A DNA stretch of 64,000 nt, taken from positions 222,275 through 286,274 of the forward strand of contig CAIPFE010000060.1 of assembly GCA_903864275.1 (NCBI GenBank), written 5' to 3'. The notes under the pieces were generated by a model. It was not told where the DNA came from. It saw only the letters and a program-made list of their open reading frames with translations, and made no database searches. The translations under genes were made by a program, and so were the position numbers. Shown in pieces: positions 35,709 to 43,625 of this stretch. How positions within the stretch are numbered: the first letter of the stretch is position 1; the number at the start of each line of letters is the position of its first letter. This DNA is from an uncultured Mucilaginibacter sp. GTDB taxonomy: Bacteria; Bacteroidota; Bacteroidia; Sphingobacteriales; Sphingobacteriaceae.

Positions 35709-37064
35709 ATGTCGGAAACCTTAAAAGGAGTTTTTGTTAATTACAATCTCCGCAACAAATTAAAATCTAATGTTGAAACACCGTTAAACTGTATTGTTCG
35801 GTGGGACAAGCAAAGACTTGTTTTCTCCAATGTAGAAAAGATCAAACCGAAATTTTTTGACGCGACAAAACAACGTGCGAAAAATAGTGGCGAATTTATC
35901 GGGTGGCCGGAATTTAACACCCGGTTGAATAACATCGAAAGTAAAATCAAGGACACATTCAGGACTTTTCAGAATGACAACAACCGCAACCCGGACGTTG
36001 CCGAATTGCGCGAAATGGTTAAAATCGTTTTGGGGAAGGCTGAACCAGCTAAAATTGAAATTCCTACCTTTTTTAAATTTTTGGCCGACTTTGTAAACTT
36101 TGCCGATCACCGGATAAGTACGCAAACCAAAAAACCCTTGACCTACGCCACTAAACGGCATTATCAGCAGGTGAAGGAAAATTTAGAGGGATTTAATAAA
36201 GTTTGGAAAGAAGCAAAGGCAATAAGGGAAAATATAAAACAAGACGACCTAAGAAACTTTGACTTTGCAGACATTGACCTGCAATTCTATTCGGACTATA
36301 AAAACTACTTAATTAACGTTAAGGAATACCAGGTTAACACTTGGGGCAAGCATATTAAAACCTTTAAATCAATTTTAAGTGATGCAGCAAGCAGGGGGTT
36401 AACCACAAACCAAATTCACAATCACAGGGATTTTATTGGTAGCGCCGAGCAGGTCGACAATATTTATTTGAACGAGGCCGAATTAAACAAGATTGCCAAA
36501 TTAGACCTGACCAATAGTTTTAAATTAGACCGCGTGCGCGATCTTTTTCTAATAGGTTGTTACACGGGGCTAAGGTTTTCGGACTTTGTTAAAATACCCG
36601 CTTCGTGCATTGATATTGAAAACCGGCTAATAAGAATAACAACCCACAAAACCGCCAAACCCGTTGTTATCCCTATCCACAAAACAGTTTTAGGCATATT
36701 GGCTAAGTATAACGACAAAACAGAAAACAGTTTGCCCCCAGCCCTGTCAAATGCCAAGATGAACGAGTATTTAAAGGAAGTTGCCGAAATGGCCGAGTTG
36801 AACGACATAATCAGTAAAACCGAAACCAAAGGCGGGTTAACCGTTCACAAGCAATATAAACAGCATGAGCTGGTTTGTACCCATACTGCCCGGCGATCAT
36901 TTGCAACCAATACCTACAAAATGGGTGTACCAATTTATGATATAATGGCTATTACAGGCCATACCCGAGAACAAACATTTAAAAATTACATAAAGATAAC
37001 CGCCAGCGAAAGTGCTAATGTGATAGCCGGGTATTGGAATAGGCAGGAAATGGCAGCCGTATAA
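35709..37064 (+). CDS. Tyrosine recombinase (integrase)
   Basis: 451-residue site-specific recombinase that should integrate and excise the element at tRNA-Arg. An N-terminal arm-type DNA-binding region (about 1-80) is followed by a SAM-like core-binding domain (about 105-235) and the catalytic domain. Catalytic residues are visible: Arg in TGLRFSD, Lys in THKTAKP, HxxR in CTHTARRSFATN, His in GHTREQTFKNYI and the Tyr of KNYIKI. I start at the ATG at 35709; an in-frame TTG at 35685 lies in a conserved leader motif. Its place directly next to the tRNA end is typical for such islands. Confidence 0.93.
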   Translation: MSETLKGVFVNYNLRNKLKSNVETPLNCIVRWDKQRLVFSNVEKIKPKFFDATKQRAKNSGEFIGWPEFNTRLNNIESKIKDTFRTFQNDNNRNPDVAELREMVKIVLGKAEPAKIEIPTFFKFLADFVNFADHRISTQTKKPLTYATKRHYQQVKENLEGFNKVWKEAKAIRENIKQDDLRNFDFADIDLQFYSDYKNYLINVKEYQVNTWGKHIKTFKSILSDAASRGLTTNQIHNHRDFIGSAEQVDNIYLNEAELNKIAKLDLTNSFKLDRVRDLFLIGCYTGLRFSDFVKIPASCIDIENRLIRITTHKTAKPVVIPIHKTVLGILAKYNDKTENSLPPALSNAKMNEYLKEVAEMAELNDIISKTETKGGLTVHKQYKQHELVCTHTARRSFATNTYKMGVPIYDIMAITGHTREQTFKNYIKITASESANVIAGYWNRQEMAAV

Positions 37065-37168
37065 TGGCCGTTTTTAAGCGGTTATATTATTTTACAAGCG
37101 TTCTAATTAGGGTCTAAAACAATGCCTTATATCGCGTTAAAATAGCCTTGAATCGAAAGGCTAACGGT

Positions 37169-37186
37169 GTTCAATAAATCGCAAAT
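37169..37186 (+). repeat. Conserved leader motif, copy 2
   Basis: GTTCAATAAATCGCAAAT directly before the ATG at 37187. The in-frame reading from a preceding GTG (VFNKSQI) stops at TGA overlapping that ATG, so here the motif is not part of the downstream protein. Confidence 0.6.
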
Positions 37187-38071
37187 ATGAATAAAAAAGA
37201 AATTGCGGACGTAGAGTTATATGCTCTGCAATTGCCGCATTACTCACCTTTGGCCTATATCCCTTTACATAATCAAATTGTACATTCCGGTGATAATTTG
37301 AATCTCGATTTAAGATGGAGTGTTGATAAATATAATTTGGATTTGGGATGGGTTTTAGATGAAATTCCTTTTGAGGTTGCCCAGAAGCTTTTAGATACGT
37401 TGATTTTAGAAACAACCCTAATCAGAGAATATAAAATATTCCGTGTCCTAAGAAGTCAATTATCTGATTTTGTGTTTCCAGAACAATTGGAACGATTTCA
37501 ATATGCTATTGGCTATGAATTTGACTCTTGTTATAATAAGGAAAAATATTCCACGCTCGTTAATTCCTTTCAGGAAAGTTGTAACTATTTTTTAGACAAG
37601 CTTACAGACCACAAAAATAAAATTGTAAATAATGTTCAAAATACTACCCCGCTAACTGATTATAAACATGCGATAGAGCTTATGCTAAAAATGATGCAGC
37701 CTATTATTGCAACGCAAATGACCGCAGAATTTGAGCGCAGGGATATACCTGTTTTACACCCTATGGAGTTAGATAAGTATGGACACAAAATTGTATTGTT
37801 AAATGAGTTAGGAATAATCGACTATTTAGAAAAACAGTATTTTAACCCAGCTGAACAAACCCATAAGGGAAAAACATATTTAGCAAAGTTGATTAATGCA
37901 ATTACAGGCATAAACGAAAACACTGTTAGGAATGGGCTAACGAAATACAAAACAGGCACCGATAGCGACCCATACAAAAATACCGCGATAACTACAGTGA
38001 ATGAGGTGTTCAAAACTGCAAAAATTAATAAAACCTTGCCACAAATCGGACCAAAAACTAAACCTAACTAA
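37187..38071 (+). CDS. Element-encoded protein of unknown function
   Basis: 294 residues, soluble, mostly helical. The N-terminal third is aromatic and acidic (YALQLPHYSPLAYIPLHNQI). The C-terminal region (about 205-265; VLLNELGIIDYLEKQY, KGKTYLAKLINAITGINENT) resembles the small C-terminal domain found in several proteins of Bacteroidota mobile elements, including RteC-like regulators, but I cannot assign it. It is 120 bases after the integrase, on the same strand, preceded by the leader motif. A regulatory role is possible but unproven. Confidence 0.65.
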   Translation: MNKKEIADVELYALQLPHYSPLAYIPLHNQIVHSGDNLNLDLRWSVDKYNLDLGWVLDEIPFEVAQKLLDTLILETTLIREYKIFRVLRSQLSDFVFPEQLERFQYAIGYEFDSCYNKEKYSTLVNSFQESCNYFLDKLTDHKNKIVNNVQNTTPLTDYKHAIELMLKMMQPIIATQMTAEFERRDIPVLHPMELDKYGHKIVLLNELGIIDYLEKQYFNPAEQTHKGKTYLAKLINAITGINENTVRNGLTKYKTGTDSDPYKNTAITTVNEVFKTAKINKTLPQIGPKTKPN

Positions 38072-38174
38072 GAACAATAAAATTCAATAGTTTTTGGGGA
38101 GAATAGCGTTTTTCTCTCGTTTTTAGTTTTGCGAAATTTGCCTTAGCCTCTTAAAAATCAGGCTATTGTGAATT

Positions 38175-38459
38175 ATGATTATGACTTATTTAGATGAAAT
38201 TGAATTTAAGAAAATTCTTTCAGATACGGTAAAAAACGCCGTACAGGACCAAAATGCAAAAGCTACTGTTCCGATCCCCCCAGAACAAAAACAATTCCTT
38301 TCAAGACAGGAAACCGCCAAAATTTTAGGTATTAGCCTCGTTACGTTAGACAATTACGTAAAGGCCGGTTACATTAACGCATTTCGCTTGGGCTACAAAG
38401 TGAGATTTAAGTATGAAAATGTGCGGGACGCGTTAACCAAAATTAATGTAGGGAGGTAA
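38175..38459 (+). CDS. Excisionase-like helix-turn-helix protein
   Basis: 94-residue protein with a C-terminal MerR/excisionase-type winged HTH (about 42-90): FLSRQETAKILGISLVTLDN, then the wing GYINAFRLGYKVRFKYENVRD. The N-terminal 35 residues are a helical extension. Such HTH_17 proteins encoded near an integrase act as recombination directionality factors or element regulators. Start ATG at 38175 (a second ATG two codons in). Four bases before the next gene, so translationally linked to it. Confidence 0.85.
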   Translation: MIMTYLDEIEFKKILSDTVKNAVQDQNAKATVPIPPEQKQFLSRQETAKILGISLVTLDNYVKAGYINAFRLGYKVRFKYENVRDALTKINVGR

Positions 38460-38463
38460 CAAT

Positions 38464-38868
38464 ATGCAAACGTTCAATAAATTGCCAAACTACACCCGGT
38501 TACAATATTCTTTAAACAGCATAAACGGCTGGTATTATCAAACCGAAAACAGCAACCCCGGATTTAATCATTTACCCGCTGAATTAAAAACCGCGCCAGC
38601 TATGCAGCCCTTTTTAAGACAGCAGGGAGCAAAAGAAATTATTAAAGGGAGGCAAAAGGAGCACAAACAATTTTTTACCGGGCTGCGATCAACAGAATTT
38701 GAAAATCTGTTTACTGGAGACAATAGAACAGACCGCCCCAGCCTTATTTTGTTTGATTTCAGCGAGGATAAAACCTGTTTAAGGGTTATTTATATCAACG
38801 GCTGCAAAGTATTCCCTAAGCGTTTAAAAACGCTGATAGCTGATTTTAAGAGACTATTGGATGAATGA
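38464..38868 (+). CDS. Element-encoded small protein, unknown function
   Basis: 134 residues, basic, no membrane helix. It starts four bases after the excisionase-like gene. Near its start codon is another copy of the leader motif, here within codons 3-9 (MQTFNKLPNY). The C-terminal half (SLILFDFSEDKTCLRVIYIN) has an alternating strand-helix pattern. I do not recognise the family. Its position between the HTH protein and the possible replication protein suggests a role in maintenance of the element. Confidence 0.65.
   Translation: MQTFNKLPNYTRLQYSLNSINGWYYQTENSNPGFNHLPAELKTAPAMQPFLRQQGAKEIIKGRQKEHKQFFTGLRSTEFENLFTGDNRTDRPSLILFDFSEDKTCLRVIYINGCKVFPKRLKTLIADFKRLLDE
38472..38489 (+). repeat. 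Leader motif copy 3 (inside a coding start)
   Basis: GTTCAATAAATTGCCAAA, one base different from copy 1, nine bases after the ATG at 38464. Confidence 0.5.
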
Positions 38869-38884
38869 CCTTAACACAAAAAAA

Positions 38885-38909
38885 GGGTACGGTATTTCGA
38901 ACCGTACCC
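38885..38909. terminator. Perfect hairpin between two element genes
   Basis: GGGTACGGT, loop ATTTCGA, ACCGTACCC; seven A precede it and CTATTTG follows. It separates the 134-residue gene from the replication-like gene and may act as a terminator, mainly for minus-strand reading because of the A-run. Confidence 0.55.
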
Positions 38910-38915
38910 CTATTT

Positions 38916-38931
38916 GTTCAATAAATGCAAA
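38916..38931 (+). repeat. Conserved leader motif, copy 4
   Basis: GTTCAATAAATGCAAA, four bases before the ATG at 38935, directly after the hairpin and a TATTTG box. It supports 38935, not the TTG at 38914, as the start of the next gene. Confidence 0.6.
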
Positions 38932-38934
38932 CCG

Positions 38935-40161
38935 ATGTTTGACGGTATAAAGTTAGCAATAAATGATAACGTAACAACCGAACACCTGAATAAATATTTA
39001 GACTATTTTGTTGCTCATAAAGAAAGTGGTGAGGTAATTAATGCAAATGATAAATCTATAAAACCACGTTTTAAGTACAAATATGCAGAGCGGCAAAGTT
39101 TTAAATTTAAGCAGTTTGAAAGTGGCCGTCTTGATGCAAGCGGGAGTTTGCACTATTATTTTAACAATGGCCTGAACAATTACACTCAATTTACTTTAAA
39201 AGATGTTGCCGAGGCAATAACAAAGTTTGCAAATGAATTTATAATAAACCCAAATACAACCGTTGTACACAACTTGGAATTTGGAGTAAACTTATTAGTG
39301 CCATTCAACCCCGATTATTTTATTGACAGCCTAATAGCCCATAAGACCAATCTTTTTAATACTATGCTTGCTCCGTTTTACGGAAAAACTTCTGAACATG
39401 AAAACGCGCAATATTGGATAAAATGTTACAATAAAGGCCAGCAGTTCGGTTTAAAAAATATTTTACGCTTTGAGTTAAGATTTACTAAAATGGAAAAAAT
39501 TGGCAAAAAAGTTTATTTAGCCGATTTGCTGAATCCTGCAATAATCGAAAAATGTAAAATGCTTTTGTTGGAATGTTTTACTGAACTAATAATTAAAGAA
39601 CCTGTAACGGGTTTAAGTGATAAGGAACAAATATTTTATCAAAAGTATATTAATCCGAATTATCACAATGATGCGACTAAAGACAAAAATAAACGCTGCC
39701 GGGAGAAAAAAGATTATAAGGGGTTATTAAATAATCATAGTACCGACCGCTTAAAGGAAAAAACCTTTAAAATTTTAGTGGAAACCTTAAATAATATTAC
39801 ATCTGAATATCCTAATAGGTGCAACCTTTTGACCGACATTGCAGGGCCATCTTTACAACCATTAAATAGCATTGAAAAAACGAGTTTGCAACCTTTTGAC
39901 TGTTTACCTAAACGGTCAAAAAGTTGCACTGATTTAACGATCTTAAATAGGGCGCAAAAGTGTATAAGCTGCGGCAGGGACATAACAAATCAAAAGGCTG
40001 GGAGTAAATACTGTTCCGAGAAATTACACGGCAAAGAGGCTAAAAAATGCCGGAATAAAAACAGCAACGCCGCGAACAATTTTAAACGTAAATTAGCCCA
40101 TATAAATGCTAACGGTACATTGTTTGATATTATGCCATTTTTTAAAAATAATTGGTCCTAA
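38935..40161 (+). CDS. Possible replication-initiation protein with zinc knuckle
   Basis: 408 residues from the ATG at 38935. The opening MFDGIKLAIND and the core VVHNLEFGVNLLVPFNPDYF and IKCYNKGQQFGLKNILRFEL followed by RFTKMEK resemble the phage/plasmid replication protein II/X type (Phage_CRI-like). A cysteine cluster near the C-terminus (CISCGRDITNQKAGSKYCSE, then KKCRNKNSNAANNFKRK) is a zinc-binding and basic DNA-binding tail. I cannot point to the HUH or catalytic Tyr by eye, so the replication role is an inference from overall similarity and the context of an integrase and excisionase. Confidence 0.5.
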   Translation: MFDGIKLAINDNVTTEHLNKYLDYFVAHKESGEVINANDKSIKPRFKYKYAERQSFKFKQFESGRLDASGSLHYYFNNGLNNYTQFTLKDVAEAITKFANEFIINPNTTVVHNLEFGVNLLVPFNPDYFIDSLIAHKTNLFNTMLAPFYGKTSEHENAQYWIKCYNKGQQFGLKNILRFELRFTKMEKIGKKVYLADLLNPAIIEKCKMLLLECFTELIIKEPVTGLSDKEQIFYQKYINPNYHNDATKDKNKRCREKKDYKGLLNNHSTDRLKEKTFKILVETLNNITSEYPNRCNLLTDIAGPSLQPLNSIEKTSLQPFDCLPKRSKSCTDLTILNRAQKCISCGRDITNQKAGSKYCSEKLHGKEAKKCRNKNSNAANNFKRKLAHINANGTLFDIMPFFKNNWS

Positions 40162-40225
40162 AATGGCAATTTGAACGTTTATGTTTATGCGACATTAATA
40201 GATAATTACGAAGATTTACGAGGAT

Positions 40226-40465
40226 ATGGGGCGATTATTTGAAAAGGGGAACCCAGGGAAACCAAAAGGTGCGGTAACTAAAAGTACTAAGTTGGTAAAA
40301 GAAGTTTTTGCTGATGCGTTTACCGAATTGCAAAAAGATAAAACAGTTAACCTTATAACTTGGGGCAAAGAAAACCCCACAGAATTTTACAAGATTGTTA
40401 GCAGGCTAATACCTATGCAAGTTGATAACATTGGAAACACTACCATTAGCATAAAAATAGAGTAA
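40226..40465 (+). CDS. DUF5681-like small protein
   Basis: 79 residues opening with FEKGNPGKPKGAVTKSTK, the DUF5681-type motif found at the N-terminus of small phage proteins near terminase genes. The rest is helical. No terminase large subunit or other packaging gene is near, so it is either a remnant of phage ancestry or a DNA-binding protein in its own right. Starts at the ATG at 40226, 64 bases after the replication-like gene. Confidence 0.65.
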   Translation: MGRLFEKGNPGKPKGAVTKSTKLVKEVFADAFTELQKDKTVNLITWGKENPTEFYKIVSRLIPMQVDNIGNTTISIKIE

Positions 40466-40531
40466 AATCTTACGTGCTCCGCCCGAAATATTTAAAAAAA
40501 AAGTTAGGTAACTCTAAATCAATTGGGCAAA

Positions 40532-40606
40532 CTAAAAACTTAAAAATACTGCTACAATAACCCAAAGCAGGATTAAGCCTATAGCATACTTGTCGTTTGT
40601 TTTCAC
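40532..40606 (-). CDS. Candidate 24-residue single-pass membrane peptide
   Basis: GTG start at 40606; the peptide (V/M)KTNDKYAIGLILLWVIVA then VFLSF has a charged N-terminus and one hydrophobic helix, as in many small bacterial membrane proteins. It is oriented with the 140-residue membrane protein upstream but lies beyond that gene's terminator. The only evidence is the amphipathic design in a gene-poor stretch. Confidence 0.3.
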   Translation of the reverse strand: MKTNDKYAIGLILLWVIVAVFLSF

Positions 40607-40632
40607 GCTTGTAAAATTAGTGTATATTTATT

Positions 40633-40661
40633 CAATTAAAAAGCGGGATTGCAGTCCCGCT
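40633..40661 (-). terminator. Terminator of the 140-residue membrane protein gene
   Basis: On the minus strand AGCGGGA, loop, TCCCGCT, then TTTTTAATTG. It is about 75 bases after the stop of the minus-strand gene 40734-41156. Confidence 0.7.
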
Positions 40662-40733
40662 AATTGGTAATTATAAAAAATAAAAATATGGCAAAAGGTA
40701 CGAAAACAACAATAGGCTCAAAAAAACCGCCCG

Positions 40734-41156
40734 TTAAAAGGTAATGAAAAAGTAAGTTATCAGACAGCCTAAACCCAAAAACATACCTATCATGCTTGTC
40801 ATGTTAAGTATGCCCGTTGCCTTATTATAAAAATCTGAATTAACTTCATGAGTTTTTGCTTGTATTTCGTTTTCTTCCAACTTTTCGTCAGCCCATTTAA
40901 TTTCCTGTTCATTGACGCGCTCACCAGTGCATTGACTTATGAAATTAACCACTAACGTAATTACAAAAATAACCCCGCAAATTTTTAACAGTAAGCTATT
41001 ACAAAGTGTATGTTCGATGGAATATTTTAATGATTCAAGTACTACATAAATACCAGCCCCACTAATAGAAACTATTAATAGATCAATTCTTTGTACAGAA
41101 TATGCCCATTGTTTAAAGCTATTTTTTCTATGCTCTTTATAATAATCCTTGTCCAT
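40734..41156 (-). CDS. Element-encoded membrane protein, unknown function
   Basis: 140 residues. Helices at about 25-42, 55-75 and 117-138, with a charged coiled-coil-like soluble segment between (NEQEIKWADEKLEENEIQAK). It looks like a small membrane protein with a cytosolic helical hairpin. It is the only clear gene of the element transcribed in the opposite direction besides the 64-residue gene. No known family recognised; phage-exclusion or holin-like proteins share this layout, but that is speculative. Confidence 0.6.
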   Translation of the reverse strand: MDKDYYKEHRKNSFKQWAYSVQRIDLLIVSISGAGIYVVLESLKYSIEHTLCNSLLLKICGVIFVITLVVNFISQCTGERVNEQEIKWADEKLEENEIQAKTHEVNSDFYNKATGILNMTSMIGMFLGLGCLITYFFITF

Positions 41157-41275
41157 TATTCAAATATACCTTTAATGTGACATTTAACTCAAAAGTACGC
41201 ACAATTGTCATTCGTTTCTATCAAATTAAATTTAGTGTATATTTATGGCTTAAACCTGTAAAAAAACTTAAATCA

Positions 41276-41596
41276 ATGGGATATAAATTCTTAGACTACA
41301 AAGATGCGAAGGCGTTTTTAGACAAATACGACTGGTTAAAGCATTTGGGGGTATATAAAAATGCTGCCGATGCTTACGACATACTTTTCAAAGTAATTGC
41401 TCCTATGTCAACTAAACAAATATGGGATATTAAAAGAGCTATGGATTTAAACGGAGGAAATAATGAAAAGGCATTGATAGATTTAGGATTAATCGCCGAA
41501 AATATAAGAGTTGTAATAATTGCGGATGATAAAAAGGGCAATTATGTGATTGAGGATATGTATGATTACTTAGCAATCACCTCTCAACTTAGGTAG
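41276..41596 (+). CDS. Element-encoded small protein, unknown function
   Basis: 106 residues from the ATG at 41276 (MGYKFLDYKDAKAFLDKYDW). The frame stays open to 41177, but the extra region lacks a convincing leader. The protein is helical with a beta-strand section near the end (NIRVVIIADDKKGNYVIEDM). Not recognised. It converges with the 64-residue minus-strand gene, overlapping its 3' end by 27 bases. Confidence 0.5.
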   Translation: MGYKFLDYKDAKAFLDKYDWLKHLGVYKNAADAYDILFKVIAPMSTKQIWDIKRAMDLNGGNNEKALIDLGLIAENIRVVIIADDKKGNYVIEDMYDYLAITSQLR

Positions 41597-41764
41597 ATTG
41601 ATACATATAGAAAATTTGCCTTTATACCATACTGTATCAATACTATCTTCTTTCAATTGATAGTTTTCAATTAGTTTATCGAATAGCATTTTTATTTCCT
41701 CTATATCGCTTGTGAATTTGTTCCAATTAGCTATAACCACGTTTTTTTCGATCTCTACTTCCAT
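41570..41764 (-). CDS. Small element-encoded protein
   Basis: 64 residues, MEVEIEKNVVIANWNKFTSD then a helical stretch and a beta hairpin (IDTVWYKGKFSICINLP). Starts at 41764, directly followed upstream by a 13-bp inverted repeat at 41,772-41,827. It overlaps the 3' end of the convergent gene by 27 bases. Function unknown; composition and codon use suit a real gene, but it is short. Confidence 0.4.
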   Translation of the reverse strand: MEVEIEKNVVIANWNKFTSDIEEIKMLFDKLIENYQLKEDSIDTVWYKGKFSICINLPKLRGDC

Positions 41765-41771
41765 CGTACAA

Positions 41772-41827
41772 AGCTATAACATTTTGTTATCAAAAATGTA
41801 AAAATCTAATAATCAAATGTTATAGCT
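41772..41827. repeat. 13-bp perfect inverted repeat
   Basis: AGCTATAACATTT at 41772-41784 and its exact complement at 41815-41827, spacer 30 bases. It sits directly upstream of the 64-residue gene and could be its operator or an AT-rich structural site. Confidence 0.6.
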
Positions 41828-42023
41828 GTTTTAAATTCTTTGGATTATAAACCACCAAAAACAGAGTAAATAATATTTTATGGCCTGGAAAACAGGGTTT
41901 AATTCAATTGATAAATTCTTTTAATATTAAATTCCCGGTTTTCAAATGAGATTTAAGAAATTAATTTGATGATTTGTATGCTGTTAACTATTTTCTTTAA
42001 TTTAGAGCTTTTATAGCGAACTC

Positions 42024-42154
42024 GTTTAGCTACCGAACCGACCAAATTTATTTGCTAAACACACGAGTGCAAGTGTCGCCTATGCTATAGCGTGGGTAAC
42101 TTCATCAGTGTGTGCGCTCTTGGTCGGGCGTGGTAGCTTTGAGGCCCCACGCTT
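42024..42154. other. Structured gene-free stretch in the element
   Basis: Within 41,828-42,210 there is no gene. Several complementary segments occur: AGCTACC...CCGACCAA (42028-42045) with the complement at 42120-42138, GTTTAGC/GCTAAAC (42024/42054), and GCGTGGG/CCCCACGC. It could fold into a branched RNA or DNA structure. A replication origin or non-coding RNA is possible, without further support. Confidence 0.4.
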
Positions 42155-42210
42155 GCTTAATTAACCACTCTGATAGGGGCTAAGGGTCTTTATTTCTTAA
42201 CTTAAAATTT

Positions 42211-43314
42211 ATGAAAAAAACCTTGTCATTGCTGTTAATCACAGTATTTTTTATCACGTCTTGCGGTAAAAAAAACACACCTAATCCTACCCCAGTTACT
42301 CCAACTACACCGACTGTTAATGTTAGCACCTTTGCAGGCAGCGGAATTGCAGGTTCTGCCAATGGTGCTGGCACGGCGGCGTCATTTCAGCAACCTGTCG
42401 ATATCGGAATAGATGTAAATGGCAACTTTTATGTTGTGGATGTAGCGAGTAGTGGTCCAAATGTAGGTAACAACTTGATACGTAAGATAACGCCAGCCGG
42501 TGTAGTAACAACATTTTTTGGCATTGGCTATAACCCAAGTAACGGCCTCGCACCGTATTTTTTCCCGGAAGGCGTTGCAACTGATGGATCAGGTAATGTT
42601 TATGTAACCGATTTGGCTGCCTTAGGTAATAGTGCGGGTGGTAATGTTATACTGAAAATAAGTCCATCAGGCGTTGCCACCACGGTGGCTGGCGGTGTTC
42701 AAGGATTTGTTAACGGGACGGGCACCGCTGCTTCGTTTGCTTCTCCGCTCGGCATAGTGGTTGATGCTTCAGGCAATGTTTATGTAGCCGATGATAACAA
42801 TAATGCTATACGCGAAATAACGCCAGCCAGTGTAGTAACGACATTAGCAGGTAACGGAGTAGCAGGTGAATCCAACGGGACCGGCACGGCCGCCTCATTT
42901 AATGGGCCCCAGTATTTGGCCATTGATGCCTCAGGTAACTTATATGTTGCAGATACAGGTAACAACCTAATTCGCAAAATAACTTCAGCCGGGGTAGTAA
43001 CCACCGTCGCTGGTAATGGCCAAGCTGGCGCAACAAACGGTACCGGTACGGCAGCGTCTTTTAACAGACCAACAGGCATTGCAATTGATGCTTCCGGTAA
43101 CTTATATGTTACAGATACAGGAAATAACCTAATTCGCAAAATTACGCCAGCAGGGGTTGTAACGACCATCGCTGGCAATGGCTCACAAGGGTCAACAAAC
43201 GGTAGTGGTACATTAGCCTCGTTTAATGCCCCATTCGGTATAACAATAGATGCAGCAGGTAATTTATACGTAGCGGATTATGGTAATAATTTGATACGCA
43301 AAATAAGTTTCTAA
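42211..43314 (+). CDS. NHL-repeat beta-propeller lipoprotein
   Basis: 367-residue surface lipoprotein with lipobox FFITSC (Cys18) and a Thr/Pro linker. Six tandem repeats of 53-57 residues (pattern IDASGNLYVADTGNNLIRKI ... VVTTVAGNG) form a six-bladed NHL propeller. Repeats 3-6 are nearly identical at DNA level, pointing to recent internal duplication. It is the right-hand cargo gene of the element, on the same strand as the integrase. Function probably ligand or glycan binding; specific partner unknown. Confidence 0.9.
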   Translation: MKKTLSLLLITVFFITSCGKKNTPNPTPVTPTTPTVNVSTFAGSGIAGSANGAGTAASFQQPVDIGIDVNGNFYVVDVASSGPNVGNNLIRKITPAGVVTTFFGIGYNPSNGLAPYFFPEGVATDGSGNVYVTDLAALGNSAGGNVILKISPSGVATTVAGGVQGFVNGTGTAASFASPLGIVVDASGNVYVADDNNNAIREITPASVVTTLAGNGVAGESNGTGTAASFNGPQYLAIDASGNLYVADTGNNLIRKITSAGVVTTVAGNGQAGATNGTGTAASFNRPTGIAIDASGNLYVTDTGNNLIRKITPAGVVTTIAGNGSQGSTNGSGTLASFNAPFGITIDAAGNLYVADYGNNLIRKISF

Positions 43315-43385
43315 AGGCTGATTTGAAGTTTTGAAAGTTGTTTGAACAGTGTGAGGATTTTTACTTATTTGTTATCAGTGGGCAA

Positions 43386-43511
43386 GCCGTATACGAGCAG
43401 ACCTTCTATCAGGTATGCTTAACATAATGGCATTATGGGACTGCCAGCACATTAAAAATAAAACAATCCGCTGGCAGTACGATAATAAGCTATTATGTTA
43501 AAGTGTACGGC
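43386..43511. repeat. Cruciform-like imperfect palindrome (126 bp)
   Basis: Outer ends GCCGTATAC (43386) and GTGTACGGC (43503). Inner arms 43418-43448 (CTTAACATAATGGCATTATG then GGACTGCCAGC) and 43470-43503 pair closely. It lies between the NHL gene and attR; a MITE-like insertion or a recombination/replication structure. Confidence 0.55.
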
Positions 43512-43559
43512 TGCATGAGGGTGGGAACGGGCTATTTTTAGGCCAACGGCAAAGTAAAC

Positions 43560-43578
43560 GACAACCTATGTGACAACG
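43560..43578 (+). other. Candidate integrase arm-type site, right
   Basis: GACAACCTATGTGACAACG, 17 of 19 bases identical to 35,641-35,659 at the left end. It is 47 bases inside attR. Confidence 0.5.
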
Positions 43579-43625
43579 CGCATCCTAAAAACGGCCTTAT
43601 GGCTTGTTTAAACGCACTTTTTACT

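Noticed and set aside
40688..40744. 18-codon frame MAKGTKTTIGSKKPPVKR in the element
   Set aside because: It has an A-rich leader but overlaps the 3' end and trailer of a minus-strand gene and is too short to support.
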